The translations under genes were made by a program, and so were the position numbers. A stretch of 36,161 nucleotides of DNA from Sphingobium cupriresistens (lineage in GTDB: Bacteria > Pseudomonadota > Alphaproteobacteria > Sphingomonadales > Sphingomonadaceae), in assembly GCF_004152865.1 (NCBI RefSeq), contig NZ_SEOO01000034.1, forward strand, positions 1 through 36,161, in the 5' to 3' direction. This document shows positions 1 to 9,162 of this stretch, one piece after another. The notes under the pieces were generated by a model, which saw only the letters and a program-made list of their open reading frames with translations, did not search any database and was not told the DNA's origin. Within the stretch, counting starts at the first letter, position 1. Each line of letters starts with the position of its first letter.

Positions 1-78
1 AACCTTCCCGACTATGCTCTCGCCGGGCAATACCAGTCCATGCCACCATTCACTCCATCTTGTCGCAAAGACGGCTGA
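1..78 (+). CDS. Possible 3' end of a gene entering from the left (partial)
   Basis: The first frame is open from the window edge to a TGA at 76-78 and would encode a 25-residue tail ending in SCRKDG. It could be the C-terminus of a gene that starts outside the window. A short open frame at an edge is weak evidence and I recognise no family, so this is only a possibility. Confidence 0.15.
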   Translation, partial: NLPDYALAGQYQSMPPFTPSCRKDG

Positions 79-126
79 ATCACAACATGCTGGTATTGCT
101 CAACAACTTTCGGATCGGGCTCTTAG

Positions 127-1110
127 ATGAGGCTACGCTGGAAAATATTGATCTGCTTTCTTGGAGTACTGATCGTATTATTTATTGCTGGTACCGTCTA
201 TATTTTTACCAGAGAACCTCCACCTGCAAAAATCGTGGATGCCGGGCCAACCGGCAAAAGAATAGATAGTGACGGGGTCTTCGGAAATTATTTTCCTGCA
301 AATGGAAAAGAGGTCCAGCCAGCCATTCTGGTTCTTGGAGGGTCTGAGGGCGGTCTTGCGATTGACGTCACCAGGCAGGCGTTGGCGTTGCAGAAAAGCG
401 GCTATAATGCGTTGCATCTCGCTTACCATAATGCGCCGCACAAAACCGGAAAAATGAAAAATATTCCGGTCGAAGATTTTGCAAAAGCTCTGGACTGGTT
501 GAAAACTCAGGACGGCGTGGATTCTGACCGGATAGGGATAATTGGCTATTCAAAAGGCGCAGAAGCGGCACTGCTGATCGCAACACGCTATCCTGGTATC
601 AGGGCCATAGTCGCGGGTATGCCGTCCAGTGTATTCTGGGATGGCATGTCTCCCGAAAGTTTCGTAATGTCAAATGCCAGCAGTACCTGGTTAGAAAATG
701 GCAAATCCGTAGCAAGCCTGCCATATGGATTGCCAGGAGGCGATGGTGGAATGCTGTCGGTATTCAACAAGGGTCTGGCGCGGCTTGATGAATTTCCTGA
801 TGCCGCTATTCCGATAGAAAAGTTCAAGGGTGACTTGCTTCTGGTGTGCGGCGAAGTCGATAACCTGTGGCCTTCATGCTTAATGTCAGAGCAGATCATA
901 AGACGCGCAAAAGCAGAAGGCGGTCCAGCGGTAAGATTGCTGCGCTATCCAGATGCGGGGCACGGCGTAATGGGGATAGCCGCTGGAGAAAGCGACAAGT
1001 CCATCAAAATGTTTGCGAGAATGGGTGGAACGATCGAGTCTAATAATGATGCGCGGAGAGATAGCTGGAGCAAAATCCTGGCGTTTTTCGATGAGAAGCT
1101 GAGGCAATAG
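127..1110 (+). CDS. Membrane-anchored alpha/beta hydrolase, BAAT C-terminal / acyl-CoA thioesterase type
   Basis: The 327-residue protein starts with a basic stretch and a hydrophobic segment (about residues 5-27) that looks like an uncleaved membrane anchor, so the hydrolase domain would lie outside the cytoplasm. LVLGGSEGG (about residues 68-76) is the oxyanion-hole strand typical of the BAAT C-terminal family. GYSKGAE carries the nucleophile Ser142; Asp245 (GEVDNLW) and His279 (DAGHGV) complete a plausible triad. Family members act on thioesters or esters; the substrate here cannot be inferred. The gene is visibly AT-richer, with more AAA, ATA and GAT codons, than everything to its right, which suggests recent acquisition. 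The ribosome binding site before ATG 127 is weak, so the start is moderately certain. Confidence 0.75.
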   Translation: MRLRWKILICFLGVLIVLFIAGTVYIFTREPPPAKIVDAGPTGKRIDSDGVFGNYFPANGKEVQPAILVLGGSEGGLAIDVTRQALALQKSGYNALHLAYHNAPHKTGKMKNIPVEDFAKALDWLKTQDGVDSDRIGIIGYSKGAEAALLIATRYPGIRAIVAGMPSSVFWDGMSPESFVMSNASSTWLENGKSVASLPYGLPGGDGGMLSVFNKGLARLDEFPDAAIPIEKFKGDLLLVCGEVDNLWPSCLMSEQIIRRAKAEGGPAVRLLRYPDAGHGVMGIAAGESDKSIKMFARMGGTIESNNDARRDSWSKILAFFDEKLRQ

Positions 1111-1531
1111 CAGAATGGCGTGCGTATCTGTTAGGGTTGAAGAGTGCTCAGCTGCGCTGCCTACTGATCAAATCTGATGCTCCCTTGCCGCAGAATGACC
1201 GATAAATAGGTGAAACCTGTTAGGGGCCAGCCCAGCAAAATCATTGTGACGAATCGCCCATTAGCGTTTGGCCAGCTATCGCAGCCGAATGCAGCGATCA
1301 TCCGCTTGCACGTCGTCGGTTCCAGAGATTTTTCAGGCCAGAATTATTAGGGCCTTTTTGGGGGCTTTAGGCAAGATTAAATCGAATAATATGAAATAAA
1401 ATCAATTAATTCAATGAATTAATTCGAGTCCCTCCTCCCAAATATCATCCCATCGACAGACATCGCCCTTGCCTCCCGTCGCAAAGCGCGCCAATCAGCG
1501 GCGCAAACAGGGCAAAGAGGATAGTAGGCGG
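1111..1531. other. Intergenic region, AT-rich, with composition step
   Basis: This stretch of about 420 bp holds no convincing gene. Its right part (1380-1430) is very AT-rich and contains a perfect palindrome (separate entry) followed by TTCGAGTCCC, which resembles the T-loop and T-stem of a tRNA 3' end. No matching 5' stem is present, so it is not a tRNA gene. Base composition changes to the GC-rich chromosomal type from about 1440. Confidence 0.5.
1404..1424. repeat. Perfect AT-rich palindrome, 9-bp arms
   Basis: AATTAATTC (1404-1412) and GAATTAATT (1416-1424) are exact inverted complements around a 3-nt centre. It abuts the tRNA-like scrap at 1422-1435. It could be a recombination-site arm, a protein-binding site or a simple-sequence coincidence. 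Confidence 0.5.
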
Positions 1532-2758
1532 ATGAGCTATTATGACGTTCTGATCGTGGGCGCGGGCCATGCGGGCGCGCAGGCGGGAATCGCGTTGCGG
1601 CAGGCGGGCTTCGAAGGATCGATCGCGATGATCGGTGATGAGAAATATCCGCCCTATGAACGTCCGCCGCTGTCCAAGGAATATTTTGCCGGCGACAAGA
1701 GTTTCGACCGCATCCTGATCCGCCCCGCCACCTTCTGGGGCGAACGCAATATCGACATGCTGCTGGGCAAGCGCGTGAAGAATGTCGATCCGGTGGGCAA
1801 GTTCGTGACCGCGGGCGACGAGGAGATCGGTTATGGCAAGCTGATCTGGTGCACCGGGGGCAGCCCCCGGATGCTGACCTGCAACGGCGCGGACGCGCGC
1901 AATGTCCATGCCGTGCGCCGTCGCGACGATGTCGATGCGATGATGGCCAAGATCGACAGCATCACCCATGTCACCATCATCGGCGGCGGCTATATCGGGT
2001 TGGAGGCCGCGGCCGTCCTGTCCAAATTCGGCAAGACAGTGGTGCTGCTGGAAGCGCTGGACCGGGTGCTGGCGCGCGTCGCGGGCGAAGACCTGTCGCG
2101 CTTTTACGAAGCCGAGCATCGCGCCCATGGCGTCGACCTGCGCACCGGCGCGCGGATGGATTGTATCGAGGTCACCGACGGGAAGGCGACCGCCGTTCTG
2201 ATGCAGGATGGCGAGCGGATCGAAACCGACATGGTGATCGTGGGCATCGGCATCATCCCCGAAACCGGCCCGCTTATCGCGGCGGGCGCGGCGGGCGGCA
2301 ATGGCGTGGACGTCGACGAATTTTGCCGCACCTCACTCGACGACATCTATGCCGTGGGCGATTGCGCCGCCCATGCCAACCGCTTTGCCGGCGGCGCGCA
2401 GATGCGTCTGGAATCGGTCCAGAACGCCAACGACCAGGCGAAGGTCGCGGTCGCCCATATCATGGGCAAGGAAGAGGCCTATGACGCCGTGCCCTGGTTC
2501 TGGTCGAACCAATATGATCTGAAACTCCAGACGGTGGGGCTGTCGACCGGCTTCGATCAGGCGATCCTGCGCGGCGACCCTGCAACACGCAGCTTCTCCG
2601 TCGTGTACCTGAAGGGCGGCAAGGTGATCGCGCTCGATTGCGTCAACATGGTCAAGGATTATGTGCAGGGCCGCGCCCATGTGATCGGCGGCGCGGCGCT
2701 GGACGTGGCGCAACTGGCCGATGCCAGCGTGCCGTTGAAGGAAGTCGGCCTGGCTTGA
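1532..2758 (+). CDS. FAD/NAD-dependent ferredoxin reductase-like oxidoreductase
   Basis: The 408-residue protein has the layout of class-I ferredoxin/rhodocoxin reductases. An N-terminal FAD-binding loop VGAGHAG (residues 9-15) is followed by a second dinucleotide loop [12 protein letters not shown] near residue 150 for NADH, the FAD-contacting YAVGDCA near residue 273, and a C-terminal reductase domain. Such enzymes pass electrons from NAD(P)H to a [2Fe-2S] ferredoxin that serves a P450 or dioxygenase. No ferredoxin, P450 or oxygenase lies nearby, so the partner is unknown. I chose ATG 1532 because it has GGCGG just upstream and begins directly with [10 protein letters not shown]; an open extension to 1469 is possible but lacks family likeness. 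Confidence 0.85.
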   Translation: MSYYDVLIVGAGHAGAQAGIALRQAGFEGSIAMIGDEKYPPYERPPLSKEYFAGDKSFDRILIRPATFWGERNIDMLLGKRVKNVDPVGKFVTAGDEEIGYGKLIWCTGGSPRMLTCNGADARNVHAVRRRDDVDAMMAKIDSITHVTIIGGGYIGLEAAAVLSKFGKTVVLLEALDRVLARVAGEDLSRFYEAEHRAHGVDLRTGARMDCIEVTDGKATAVLMQDGERIETDMVIVGIGIIPETGPLIAAGAAGGNGVDVDEFCRTSLDDIYAVGDCAAHANRFAGGAQMRLESVQNANDQAKVAVAHIMGKEEAYDAVPWFWSNQYDLKLQTVGLSTGFDQAILRGDPATRSFSVVYLKGGKVIALDCVNMVKDYVQGRAHVIGGAALDVAQLADASVPLKEVGLA

Positions 2759-2848
2759 ACGGCGGGCGCGCCGTTCAATTCTGGCTGGAAACGAACGGCG
2801 TGCGGCATGGGAAAATAGCAAATTGGGTGGTTAGCGGACATAGGAAAT

Positions 2849-2950
2849 CCGTTCGGGCTGAGCGAAGTCGAAACCCTCTGCCGAGCGGAGCGAGGTCAAA
2901 TGCTTCGCCTCCGCTCAGCAACGCCCTTCGACTTCGCTCAGGGCGAACGG
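2849..2950. repeat. Dispersed imperfect palindrome (CCGTTCG...CGAACGG family), copy 1
   Basis: Arms of 24 bp (2849-2872 and 2927-2950) are inverted complements with two mismatches, sharing the core CTGAGCGAAGTCGAA. An inner inverted pair GAGCGGAG / CTCCGCTC lies between them. The element fills the gap between the flavoprotein gene and the end of sppA. Similar REP-like sequences are widespread in sphingomonad genomes; copy 2 is at 9019-9136. Confidence 0.8.
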
Positions 2951-3043
2951 GTTGCCAGGGTCGACCGATGGTCGCGACCGGCCGTTTCGCTTACCGGGCT
3001 GCGCCGCTAAGTTCGTCCACTTCTGTCAATTCGGGAGCGGAGG

Positions 3044-4930
3044 TCATCGCCAGTATTCCGCCAGCATCGCTAGCACGCTGCGCTGTTGCGCTGCGTTGCG
3101 GTGTTTTGGCGCGCCATAGCCGCGGCATTCCAGGCAGTCGGCGCGGACGCCGGCGCCCATGACCAGCGCCTTGACGTCCGACACAGCCTGCATCGCCCAG
3201 CCGCGCTGGATCAGCGCCTGGCGCGCGAGCATGTCGCGCGGCGGGGCGCTGGCGTCGCCCTGTTCGCGGTCGGCGACCGACTGGACGAAGGCGGTGAAGC
3301 TGTCGGGTTGCTTTTCGATATAATAGGCTTTCGCCTTTGCCGGATCGAGTTTCGCGCGGCGGGCGGCTTCGGCGATGGCCTCCTCCAGACCGCCGAAGCG
3401 ATCCACCAAGCCGATCTGGCGCGCAGTGCCGCCGTCCCAGACGCGGCCCTGCGCGATGGCGTCGATCGCTTCCGGCGACTTCTTGCGCGATTGCGCGACA
3501 AGGCCGACGAAGCGGCGATAGATATTCTCGACGCCCAATTGCATGATCTGGTCGAATTCCGGCGTGGTGCCGCCCGCGATATCGGGCTGGCCGGACAGCG
3601 GCGTGGTGCGCACGCCGTCGGTGGTGATGCCCATCTTGGCCAGCGTGCCTTCGAAGCTGGGCAATATGCCGAACACGCCGATCGACCCGGTGATCGTGTC
3701 CGGTTCGGCGAAGATGATGTCGGCCGGGGTAGACACCCAATAGCCGCCGCTGGCCGCGACATTGGCCATGGAGACGACCACGGGCAGGCCGTCACCCTTG
3801 GCCTTCAGGATCGCGCCGCGGATCTTTTCCGACGCCATGACGGAGCCGCCAGGCGAATCGACGCGGACGACGAGCGCCTTCAGTTCCTTTTCATCGAGCG
3901 CGGTCAGCAGCAGGTCGGAAATGGTGTCGCCCGCCGCGGTGCCGGGGCCGGCTTCGCCATCGACAATGTCGCCCGCGATCGTCAGCACGCCGATCTGGCC
4001 GTCATTGGGGGGCTTGCGCGCCTTCACATAAGACGCAAGGTCGATCGTGGCGAAGCTGCCCGCCTTGTCGCTGGCGGCTTCACCCGCGATCTGGGCGACA
4101 CGCTCGCCGAAGGCCGCTTCGTCGCCCAGCTTATCGACCAGCCCGTTGGCCAGCGCCGCTTTGCCCATGTCGCCCCCGGCCGCCTGCGCTGCGGCCAGCG
4201 GGTTGGCGGCGTAGGCGGCGATCTTCGCCTTGGGTCGCGCCTTGGCCACGTCGTCCTGCCAGCTTTGCCAGAGCGAACCGGCCAGCGCCTGGTTGGCCTG
4301 TTTGGCTTCAGGCGATTGTTCCGCGCGGGTGAAGGGTTCGACGAAGCTCTTATAGGTGCCGACGCGATAGACATGGGTGTTGACGCCCAATTTGTCGATC
4401 AGACCTTTATAATAGAGGTTCGATCCGCCCCGTCCCATGATCGCGACGCCGCCCAGCGGGTCGCTCCACACTTCGGTGGCATGGGCGGCAATCTGGTAGC
4501 CGTCGTCGCTGTAGAGGGTGGCATAGGCCAGCACCGGCTTCTTCGCGGCGCGCACCGCGTCCAGCGCTTTGCCCACGCGCGCCATGGCGACCTGGCCGCC
4601 GCCCAGGAATCCATCGAGGTTCAGCACGACCGCCTTGACCTTGGCATCCGTCTTTGCAGAGTCGAGTGCGGCGACGATCTCGGACAGGCGATACTCCTTG
4701 GCGTCCGGGCCGGAGCCGGAGAGCAAGGCCATCGCGCCGATCTCGGCCGGTTGCTCGACGATGCTGCCATTCAGGTCGAGCAGCAACGCACCCGACGACA
4801 CGGTCTTGCCCGGCTTTGGCGAGTAGGAGAGGGCGGCGTAGAGTGCGCCGAAGAAGAGCAGCAGGAAGAGCAGGACGAGGCCGTCCTTGATCGCGACCAA
4901 TATGCGCCAGGCGCCCTTCACAAATGCCAA
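3044..4930 (-). CDS. sppA: Signal peptide peptidase SppA, 67-kDa type
   Basis: From the TTG at 4930 the protein has 628 residues, the usual length of the long, tandem-domain SppA (E. coli protease IV type). An N-terminal membrane anchor (about residues 17-37) precedes two peptidase S49 domains. The general-base lysine lies in GTYKSF (about Lys194) in the first domain and the nucleophilic serine in [10 protein letters not shown] (about Ser363) in the second, matching the Ser/Lys dyad. The enzyme degrades cleaved signal peptides in the inner membrane facing the periplasm. The TTG start is preferred because GGAAGGAAG sits seven bases before it and the product then begins LAFVKGAW directly before the anchor; an in-frame upstream ATG at 5053 would add 41 unlikely residues. 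It is divergent from gpmA. Confidence 0.93.
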   Translation of the reverse strand: MAFVKGAWRILVAIKDGLVLLFLLLFFGALYAALSYSPKPGKTVSSGALLLDLNGSIVEQPAEIGAMALLSGSGPDAKEYRLSEIVAALDSAKTDAKVKAVVLNLDGFLGGGQVAMARVGKALDAVRAAKKPVLAYATLYSDDGYQIAAHATEVWSDPLGGVAIMGRGGSNLYYKGLIDKLGVNTHVYRVGTYKSFVEPFTRAEQSPEAKQANQALAGSLWQSWQDDVAKARPKAKIAAYAANPLAAAQAAGGDMGKAALANGLVDKLGDEAAFGERVAQIAGEAASDKAGSFATIDLASYVKARKPPNDGQIGVLTIAGDIVDGEAGPGTAAGDTISDLLLTALDEKELKALVVRVDSPGGSVMASEKIRGAILKAKGDGLPVVVSMANVAASGGYWVSTPADIIFAEPDTITGSIGVFGILPSFEGTLAKMGITTDGVRTTPLSGQPDIAGGTTPEFDQIMQLGVENIYRRFVGLVAQSRKKSPEAIDAIAQGRVWDGGTARQIGLVDRFGGLEEAIAEAARRAKLDPAKAKAYYIEKQPDSFTAFVQSVADREQGDASAPPRDMLARQALIQRGWAMQAVSDVKALVMGAGVRADCLECRGYGAPKHRNAAQQRSVLAMLAEYWR

Positions 4931-5082
4931 GTTTCTGCTTCCTTCCGTTGACCCTGTCTGGCTATCCGATGGATGCGCCGACTGCAATGTGGGGGGCACG
5001 GATCGGGCGACAAGCTTGCGCGCGCGATTTAGCGCGTTATGGGGAGCCATCATTCGCCGTTATCGTGCAGGAGACGCGCCCA

Positions 5083-5769
5083 ATGCCCACTCTCGTCCTC
5101 ATCCGCCATGGCCAGTCGTCATGGAACCTGGAAAACCGCTTCACCGGCTGGTGGGATGTGGACGTGACCGAGAAGGGCGCCGAAGAAGCGCGCGCCGCCG
5201 GTCGCCTGATGGCGGAGAAAGGTCTGGATTTCGACCAGTGCTATACCAGTTTCCAGACCCGTGCGATCAAGACGCTCAATCTGGCGCTGGAGGAAATGGG
5301 GCGGCTGTGGTTGCCGGTCGAGAAGGACTGGCGGCTGAACGAGCGCCATTATGGCGGGCTGACCGGCCTGAACAAGGCGGAAACGGCCGCCAAGCATGGC
5401 GACGATCAGGTCAAGATCTGGCGTCGCAGCTTCGACATTCCGCCGCCGGTGCTGGAAGCGGGCAGCGCATTCGACCTGTCGGCCGACCGCCGCTATGACG
5501 GTATCGCCATCCCGTCGACCGAGAGCCTGAAGGACACGATCGCGCGCGTCCTGCCCTATTGGGAGGCGACGATCGCGCCCGACCTGAAGGCCGGCAAGCG
5601 CGTGCTGATTTCGGCGCATGGCAATTCGCTGCGCGCGCTGGTGAAGCATCTGTCGAACATTCCCGATGACGAGATCACCCATCTGGAAATTCCGACCGGC
5701 CAGCCGATCGTCTATGAACTGGCGGACGATCTGAGCGCGATTGATCGCTATTATCTGTCGGAACGGTAA
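5083..5769 (+). CDS. gpmA: 2,3-bisphosphoglycerate-dependent phosphoglycerate mutase
   Basis: The enzyme interconverts 3- and 2-phosphoglycerate in glycolysis/gluconeogenesis. The 228-residue product opens with [12 protein letters not shown], where the RHG histidine is the phosphorylated catalytic residue, followed by [16 protein letters not shown] and, in the middle, [12 protein letters not shown], all hallmarks of dPGM. The second histidine is in [10 protein letters not shown] near the C-terminus. ATG 5083 is selected because AGGAG precedes it by nine bases and the protein then begins at the conserved beta strand. The 150-bp divergent gap to sppA must hold both promoters. Confidence 0.96.
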   Translation: MPTLVLIRHGQSSWNLENRFTGWWDVDVTEKGAEEARAAGRLMAEKGLDFDQCYTSFQTRAIKTLNLALEEMGRLWLPVEKDWRLNERHYGGLTGLNKAETAAKHGDDQVKIWRRSFDIPPPVLEAGSAFDLSADRRYDGIAIPSTESLKDTIARVLPYWEATIAPDLKAGKRVLISAHGNSLRALVKHLSNIPDDEITHLEIPTGQPIVYELADDLSAIDRYYLSER

Positions 5770-5795
5770 GGGCCGGTTTACGCAAATCTACATTG

Positions 5796-5822
5796 CCCCT
5801 TGGCGGCCCGACCGCTAAGGGG
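5796..5822. terminator. Stem-loop between gpmA and purE, possible terminator
   Basis: CCCCTTGGCGG (5796-5806) pairs with CCGCTAAGGGG (5812-5822) over 11 bp with one G-U pair and a 5-nt loop, followed by CTTTGCTTT. It lies 27 bp after the gpmA stop and 52 bp before purE. It fits a rho-independent terminator with an imperfect T-tract, or an attenuator-like leader hairpin for purE. Confidence 0.5.
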
Positions 5823-5873
5823 CTTTGCTTTCCGGGCGACCTGTCGCGTCGCTCGTCCCAGGGGAAGCAGCAT

Positions 5874-6362
5874 ATGAGCGGGGCAGTCACGGTCGGCATC
5901 ATCATGGGGTCGCGGTCCGATTGGGACACGATGCGCCATGCCGCCGAAACGCTCGAAGCGCTGGGCGTTCCCCATGAATGTAAGGTGGTGTCGGCCCACC
6001 GCACCCCGCAGCGCCTCTATGACTATGCCACCGGCGCAGTGGGCCGCGGCCTGAAGGTCATCATCGCCGGGGCTGGCGGGGCGGCGCATCTGCCCGGCAT
6101 GACCGCGTCGATGACCCGCCTGCCGGTGCTGGGCGTGCCGGTCGAATCCAAGGCGTTGAAGGGCATGGATTCGCTGCTGTCCATCGTCCAGATGCCCGGC
6201 GGCATTCCCGTCGCCACGCTGGCCATCGGCAAGCCCGGCGCGATCAATGCGGGGCTGCTGGCGGCATCGATCCTGGCCACCACCGACGATGCGCTGGCCG
6301 ACCGGCTGGACGCCTGGCGCGCACGCCAGACCGAGGCCGTCGCCGAAACCGTCGAGGATTGA
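5874..6362 (+). CDS. purE: N5-carboxyaminoimidazole ribonucleotide mutase
   Basis: PurE converts N5-CAIR to CAIR in de novo purine synthesis. The 162-residue protein shows the class-I signature: [13 protein letters not shown] near the N-terminus, [21 protein letters not shown] and [27 protein letters not shown]. These residues form the CO2/nucleotide pocket, including the conserved SAHRTP histidine. The ATG at 5874 has GGGGAAG upstream. It is followed 10 bp later by purK, the enzyme that supplies its substrate, so the two form a short operon. Confidence 0.97.
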   Translation: MSGAVTVGIIMGSRSDWDTMRHAAETLEALGVPHECKVVSAHRTPQRLYDYATGAVGRGLKVIIAGAGGAAHLPGMTASMTRLPVLGVPVESKALKGMDSLLSIVQMPGGIPVATLAIGKPGAINAGLLAASILATTDDALADRLDAWRARQTEAVAETVED

Positions 6363-6372
6363 AGGCAGGATC

Positions 6373-7443
6373 ATGACGACCATCGCGCCTGGCGCCACCA
6401 TCGGCATTCTCGGCGGCGGCCAGCTCGGTCGGATGATCGCCACCGCAGCGGCGCAACTGGGCTATCGCACGCATATTTACGCGCCCGAAGAGAGCGGCCC
6501 GGCCGCCGACGTGTCGCCCACCTGGACGCGGGGTGCCTATGAGGACCCGCAAGCACTGGGCGATTTTGCCGACAGCGTCGATGTCGTCACCTATGAGTTC
6601 GAGAATATCGATCCCGCCGCGGTCGAGATACTGTCCACCCATGGGCTGGTCCGCCCCGGCGCGCAGGCGCTGCGTGTGGCGCAGGACCGGCTGGCGGAGA
6701 AGCGCTTCGTTTGCGACCTGGGCGGGCTGACCGCGCCCTTCGCGTCGGTCGAAAGCCTGGACGATCTGGAAAGCGCGATCGAGCAGGTCGGCAGCCGCGC
6801 GATCCTGAAGACCAACCGCATGGGCTATGACGGCAAGGGGCAGGCCCGCCTGTCCGAGCCGGGCGATGCGGTGGGCGCGTGGAACGCGATCGGGCGGCAG
6901 AGCGCGATTTTGGAAGGGTTCGTGACCTTCGACCAGGAATTTTCCGTGATCCTGGTGCGCGGCCATGACGGCGCGGTGCGATTTTGGGATTCGGCGGCCA
7001 ATGTGCATGTCGATGGCATATTGGCGACCTCGACCGTGCCCGCGGGCGCGCTGATCGAGGGGCAGATGGCGCAGGCGCGCGGCATGGCGCAGAAGATCGC
7101 TGACGCGCTCGATTATGTCGGCGTGCTGACCTGCGAATTTTTCGCCAGCGCCGACGGGCCGGTATTCAACGAAATGGCGCCGCGCGTGCATAATAGTGGC
7201 CACTGGACGATTGAAGGCGCGGTGACGAGCCAGTTCGAGAACCATGTCCGCGCGATTTGCGGCCTGCCGCTGGGCGATACTGCGCTGGCAGCGCAGGTCG
7301 TGGCGATGCGCAATCTGATCGGTGACGATGCTGACGACTGGCTGGCGATCCTGTCCGACCCGGCGAACCATCTGCACCTCTATGGCAAGCATGAGGCGCG
7401 GCCTGGGCGGAAAATGGGGCATGTGACGCGGTTGACGCTGTGA
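6373..7443 (+). CDS. purK: N5-carboxyaminoimidazole ribonucleotide synthase
   Basis: PurK uses ATP and bicarbonate to carboxylate AIR to N5-CAIR, handing it to PurE. The 356-residue ATP-grasp protein begins with TIGILGGGQLGRM, and has YEFENID, LKTNRMGYDGKGQ (ATP binding), and NEMAPRVHNSGHWTIEGA with metal/ATP ligands, all canonical. ATG 6373 is preceded by GGCAGGA. The stop TGA (7441-7443) overlaps the GTG start of folA, suggesting translational coupling. Confidence 0.97.
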   Translation: MTTIAPGATIGILGGGQLGRMIATAAAQLGYRTHIYAPEESGPAADVSPTWTRGAYEDPQALGDFADSVDVVTYEFENIDPAAVEILSTHGLVRPGAQALRVAQDRLAEKRFVCDLGGLTAPFASVESLDDLESAIEQVGSRAILKTNRMGYDGKGQARLSEPGDAVGAWNAIGRQSAILEGFVTFDQEFSVILVRGHDGAVRFWDSAANVHVDGILATSTVPAGALIEGQMAQARGMAQKIADALDYVGVLTCEFFASADGPVFNEMAPRVHNSGHWTIEGAVTSQFENHVRAICGLPLGDTALAAQVVAMRNLIGDDADDWLAILSDPANHLHLYGKHEARPGRKMGHVTRLTL

Positions 7444-7922
7444 GCGAAATCGTCCTGGTCCTCGCCCGCGCCGACAATGGCGTGATCGGCAAGGATGGCG
7501 ACCTGCCCTGGCGCCTGCCCGCCGACCTCAGGCATTTCAAGGCGGTGACGCTCGGCCATCCGATGGTGATGGGACGCAAGACGTTCGACAGCCTGCCCGG
7601 CCTGCTGCCCGGCCGCCGCCATATCGTGCTGACGCGCGATTGCAACTGGCGCGGGGAGGGGGCGGAGGTCGCCTATGATATAGACGGGGCGATCGCGCTG
7701 GCTGATGCGCCGACCGTCATGGTGATCGGGGGCGCGGAAATCTATCGGCTGTTCCTGCCGCGCGCTGACCGGATCGCACTGACCGAGGTGCATCTGGAGG
7801 CGGCGGGCGACGCCAGCATCGCCTATCCCGATCCGGCGTACTGGCGGGAAACGGCGCGGGCGGACCATGACGCGCTGGATGGGCGACCGGCCTATAGTTT
7901 CGTGACGTTGGTGCGGGGTTAG
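7440..7922 (+). CDS. folA: Dihydrofolate reductase
   Basis: This 160-residue enzyme reduces dihydrofolate to tetrahydrofolate with NADPH, supplying one-carbon carriers for purine and thymidylate synthesis. Diagnostic segments are LVLARADNGVIGKDGDLPW (substrate loop), LRHFKAVTLGHPMVMGRKTF (NADPH/folate contacts) and MVIGGAEIYRLFLPRAD. It starts with GTG at 7440, inside the purK stop (GTGA overlap of 4 bases), so it is probably cotranslated with purK. In sphingomonads thyA is often linked to folA, but it is not visible here. Confidence 0.96.
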   Translation: MSEIVLVLARADNGVIGKDGDLPWRLPADLRHFKAVTLGHPMVMGRKTFDSLPGLLPGRRHIVLTRDCNWRGEGAEVAYDIDGAIALADAPTVMVIGGAEIYRLFLPRADRIALTEVHLEAAGDASIAYPDPAYWRETARADHDALDGRPAYSFVTLVRG

Positions 7923-7935
7923 CCATCATGGCCTG

Positions 7936-7989
7936 CCGCGCAGGCGGGAGCGCAGTCCTGAGCGTGGAACTGGGGTTCCGCCTGCGCGG
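7936..7989. repeat. Inverted pair of CCCGCCTGCGCGGG-type repeats between folA and ribF
   Basis: CCGCGCAGGCGGGA (7936-7949) and TTCCGCCTGCGCGG (7976-7989) are inverted complements with one mismatch, separated by 26 bases. Transcribed, they would form a strong hairpin just after folA, though without a T-tract. The same core occurs inside lnt (33439-33454). Confidence 0.7.
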
Positions 7990-8057
7990 GACGCGGGCGC
8001 GACGAAGGATGGAACAGCGCATTGCCACGCCCCATCCACCCCCCTATAGGCCGCGGC

Positions 8058-8999
8058 ATGGAGCGGCTTAGCAGCAGCGCCCCGATCCCTGCGCATCTGC
8101 GCGGGAGCATCATGGCGCTCGGCAATTTCGACGGGTTTCACGCGGGCCATCAGGCGGTGGTCGCGCGGGCGATTGCGCGCGCGCGGGCGGAGAGGCGTCC
8201 GGCGATCGTCGCCACATTCGATCCCCATCCGGTACGGCTGTTCCGGCCCGATACGCCCTGGTTCCGCCTGACGACGCTGGACCAGCGACAGGCGCTGTTC
8301 GCGGCGGCGGGGGCGGACGCGATGCTGGTGTTCGCCTTCAACCCCGCGATGGCGGCGATGCGCGCAGAGGAATTCGCCGCGTTTCTGGTGCAGGATATGG
8401 GCGCGGCCGGGGTCGTGACGGGGCAGGATTTCACCTTTGGCAAGGCGAAGGGCGGCAATGTCGCCACGCTCGCCGAACTCGGCGCGGCGCTGGACATGGT
8501 GGCTGAGGCGGTGCCGGCCGTGACCGACGACAGCGGCGAGATCGTCTCCTCCAGCCGTATCCGCGATGCGCTGAAGGCCGGCGATTGCGCCACCGCCACG
8601 CGGCTGCTGACGCGGCCCTTCACCATTCAGGGGGTGGTGCAGCATGGCGACAAGCTGGGCCGTACCATCGGTTTTCCGACCGCCAATATCGACATGGGCC
8701 ATTATCTGCGGCCGGCCTATGGCATTTATGCGGTGCGCGGGCTGTTGGCTGACGGGCGGGTGCTGGATGGCGCGGCGAACTTGGGTATCCGTCCCAGCTT
8801 CGATCCGCCCAAGGAATTGCTGGAGCCGCATTTCTTCGATTTCGCCGAAAGCCTCTACGACCAGATCATTGAGGTGCAGTTGATCCACTATCTGCATCCC
8901 GAGTTGAAATATGACGGGCTGGACGCGCTGATGGCGGGGATCGCGAAGGACTGCGTGGACGCGCGGCAAATCCTTGCGGGAACGCCTTACGTCGCTTAA
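8058..8999 (+). CDS. ribF: Bifunctional riboflavin kinase / FAD synthetase
   Basis: RibF phosphorylates riboflavin to FMN and adenylates FMN to FAD. The N-terminal nucleotidyltransferase domain is marked by MALGNFDGFHAGHQAVV and TFDPHPVRLF, plus SSSRIRDAL around residue 170. The C-terminal kinase domain has GDKLGRTIGFPTANI, then ANLGIRPSF and LEPHFFDF. ATG 8058 gives 313 residues, normal for the family. No strong ribosome binding site precedes it, and the gene is separated from folA by the palindromic repeat, so it may have its own promoter. Confidence 0.95.
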   Translation: MERLSSSAPIPAHLRGSIMALGNFDGFHAGHQAVVARAIARARAERRPAIVATFDPHPVRLFRPDTPWFRLTTLDQRQALFAAAGADAMLVFAFNPAMAAMRAEEFAAFLVQDMGAAGVVTGQDFTFGKAKGGNVATLAELGAALDMVAEAVPAVTDDSGEIVSSSRIRDALKAGDCATATRLLTRPFTIQGVVQHGDKLGRTIGFPTANIDMGHYLRPAYGIYAVRGLLADGRVLDGAANLGIRPSFDPPKELLEPHFFDFAESLYDQIIEVQLIHYLHPELKYDGLDALMAGIAKDCVDARQILAGTPYVA

Positions 9000-9018
9000 G
9001 GCACGCTCTCCATTCACC

Positions 9019-9136
9019 CCGTTCGTCCTGAGTAGCCATTGAGCGAAGTCGAAATGGTGTATCGAAGGACTGGGCCTTGGCGCGGATGCTTCGATACGGG
9101 CCTTCGACAAGCTCAGTCCCTACTCAGCACGAACGG
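9019..9136. repeat. Dispersed imperfect palindrome (CCGTTCG...CGAACGG family), copy 2
   Basis: The ends CCGTTCGTCCTGAGTAG and CTACTCAGCACGAACGG are inverted complements with one mismatch. An inner inverted pair GTATCGAAG / CTTCGATAC lies between them. The element fills nearly the whole ribF-ileS gap and ends 26 bp before the ileS start, so it must lie in the ileS leader or promoter region. Confidence 0.8.
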
Positions 9137-9162
9137 TTTTGCGTTCTAGTGCCGGACCCATC

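Noticed and set aside
60..269. Small plus-strand frame of 69 codons overlapping the hydrolase start
   Set aside because: It overlaps the better supported hydrolase gene, lacks a ribosome binding site and shows no motif.
1420..1440. A tRNA gene
   Set aside because: Only T-loop-like and 3'-stem-like bases are present; the preceding sequence does not pair and no D-arm or anticodon arm exists.
3086..4951. Long plus-strand open frame of 621 codons
   Set aside because: Antisense to sppA, with low-complexity Arg/Gly/Asp-rich translation.
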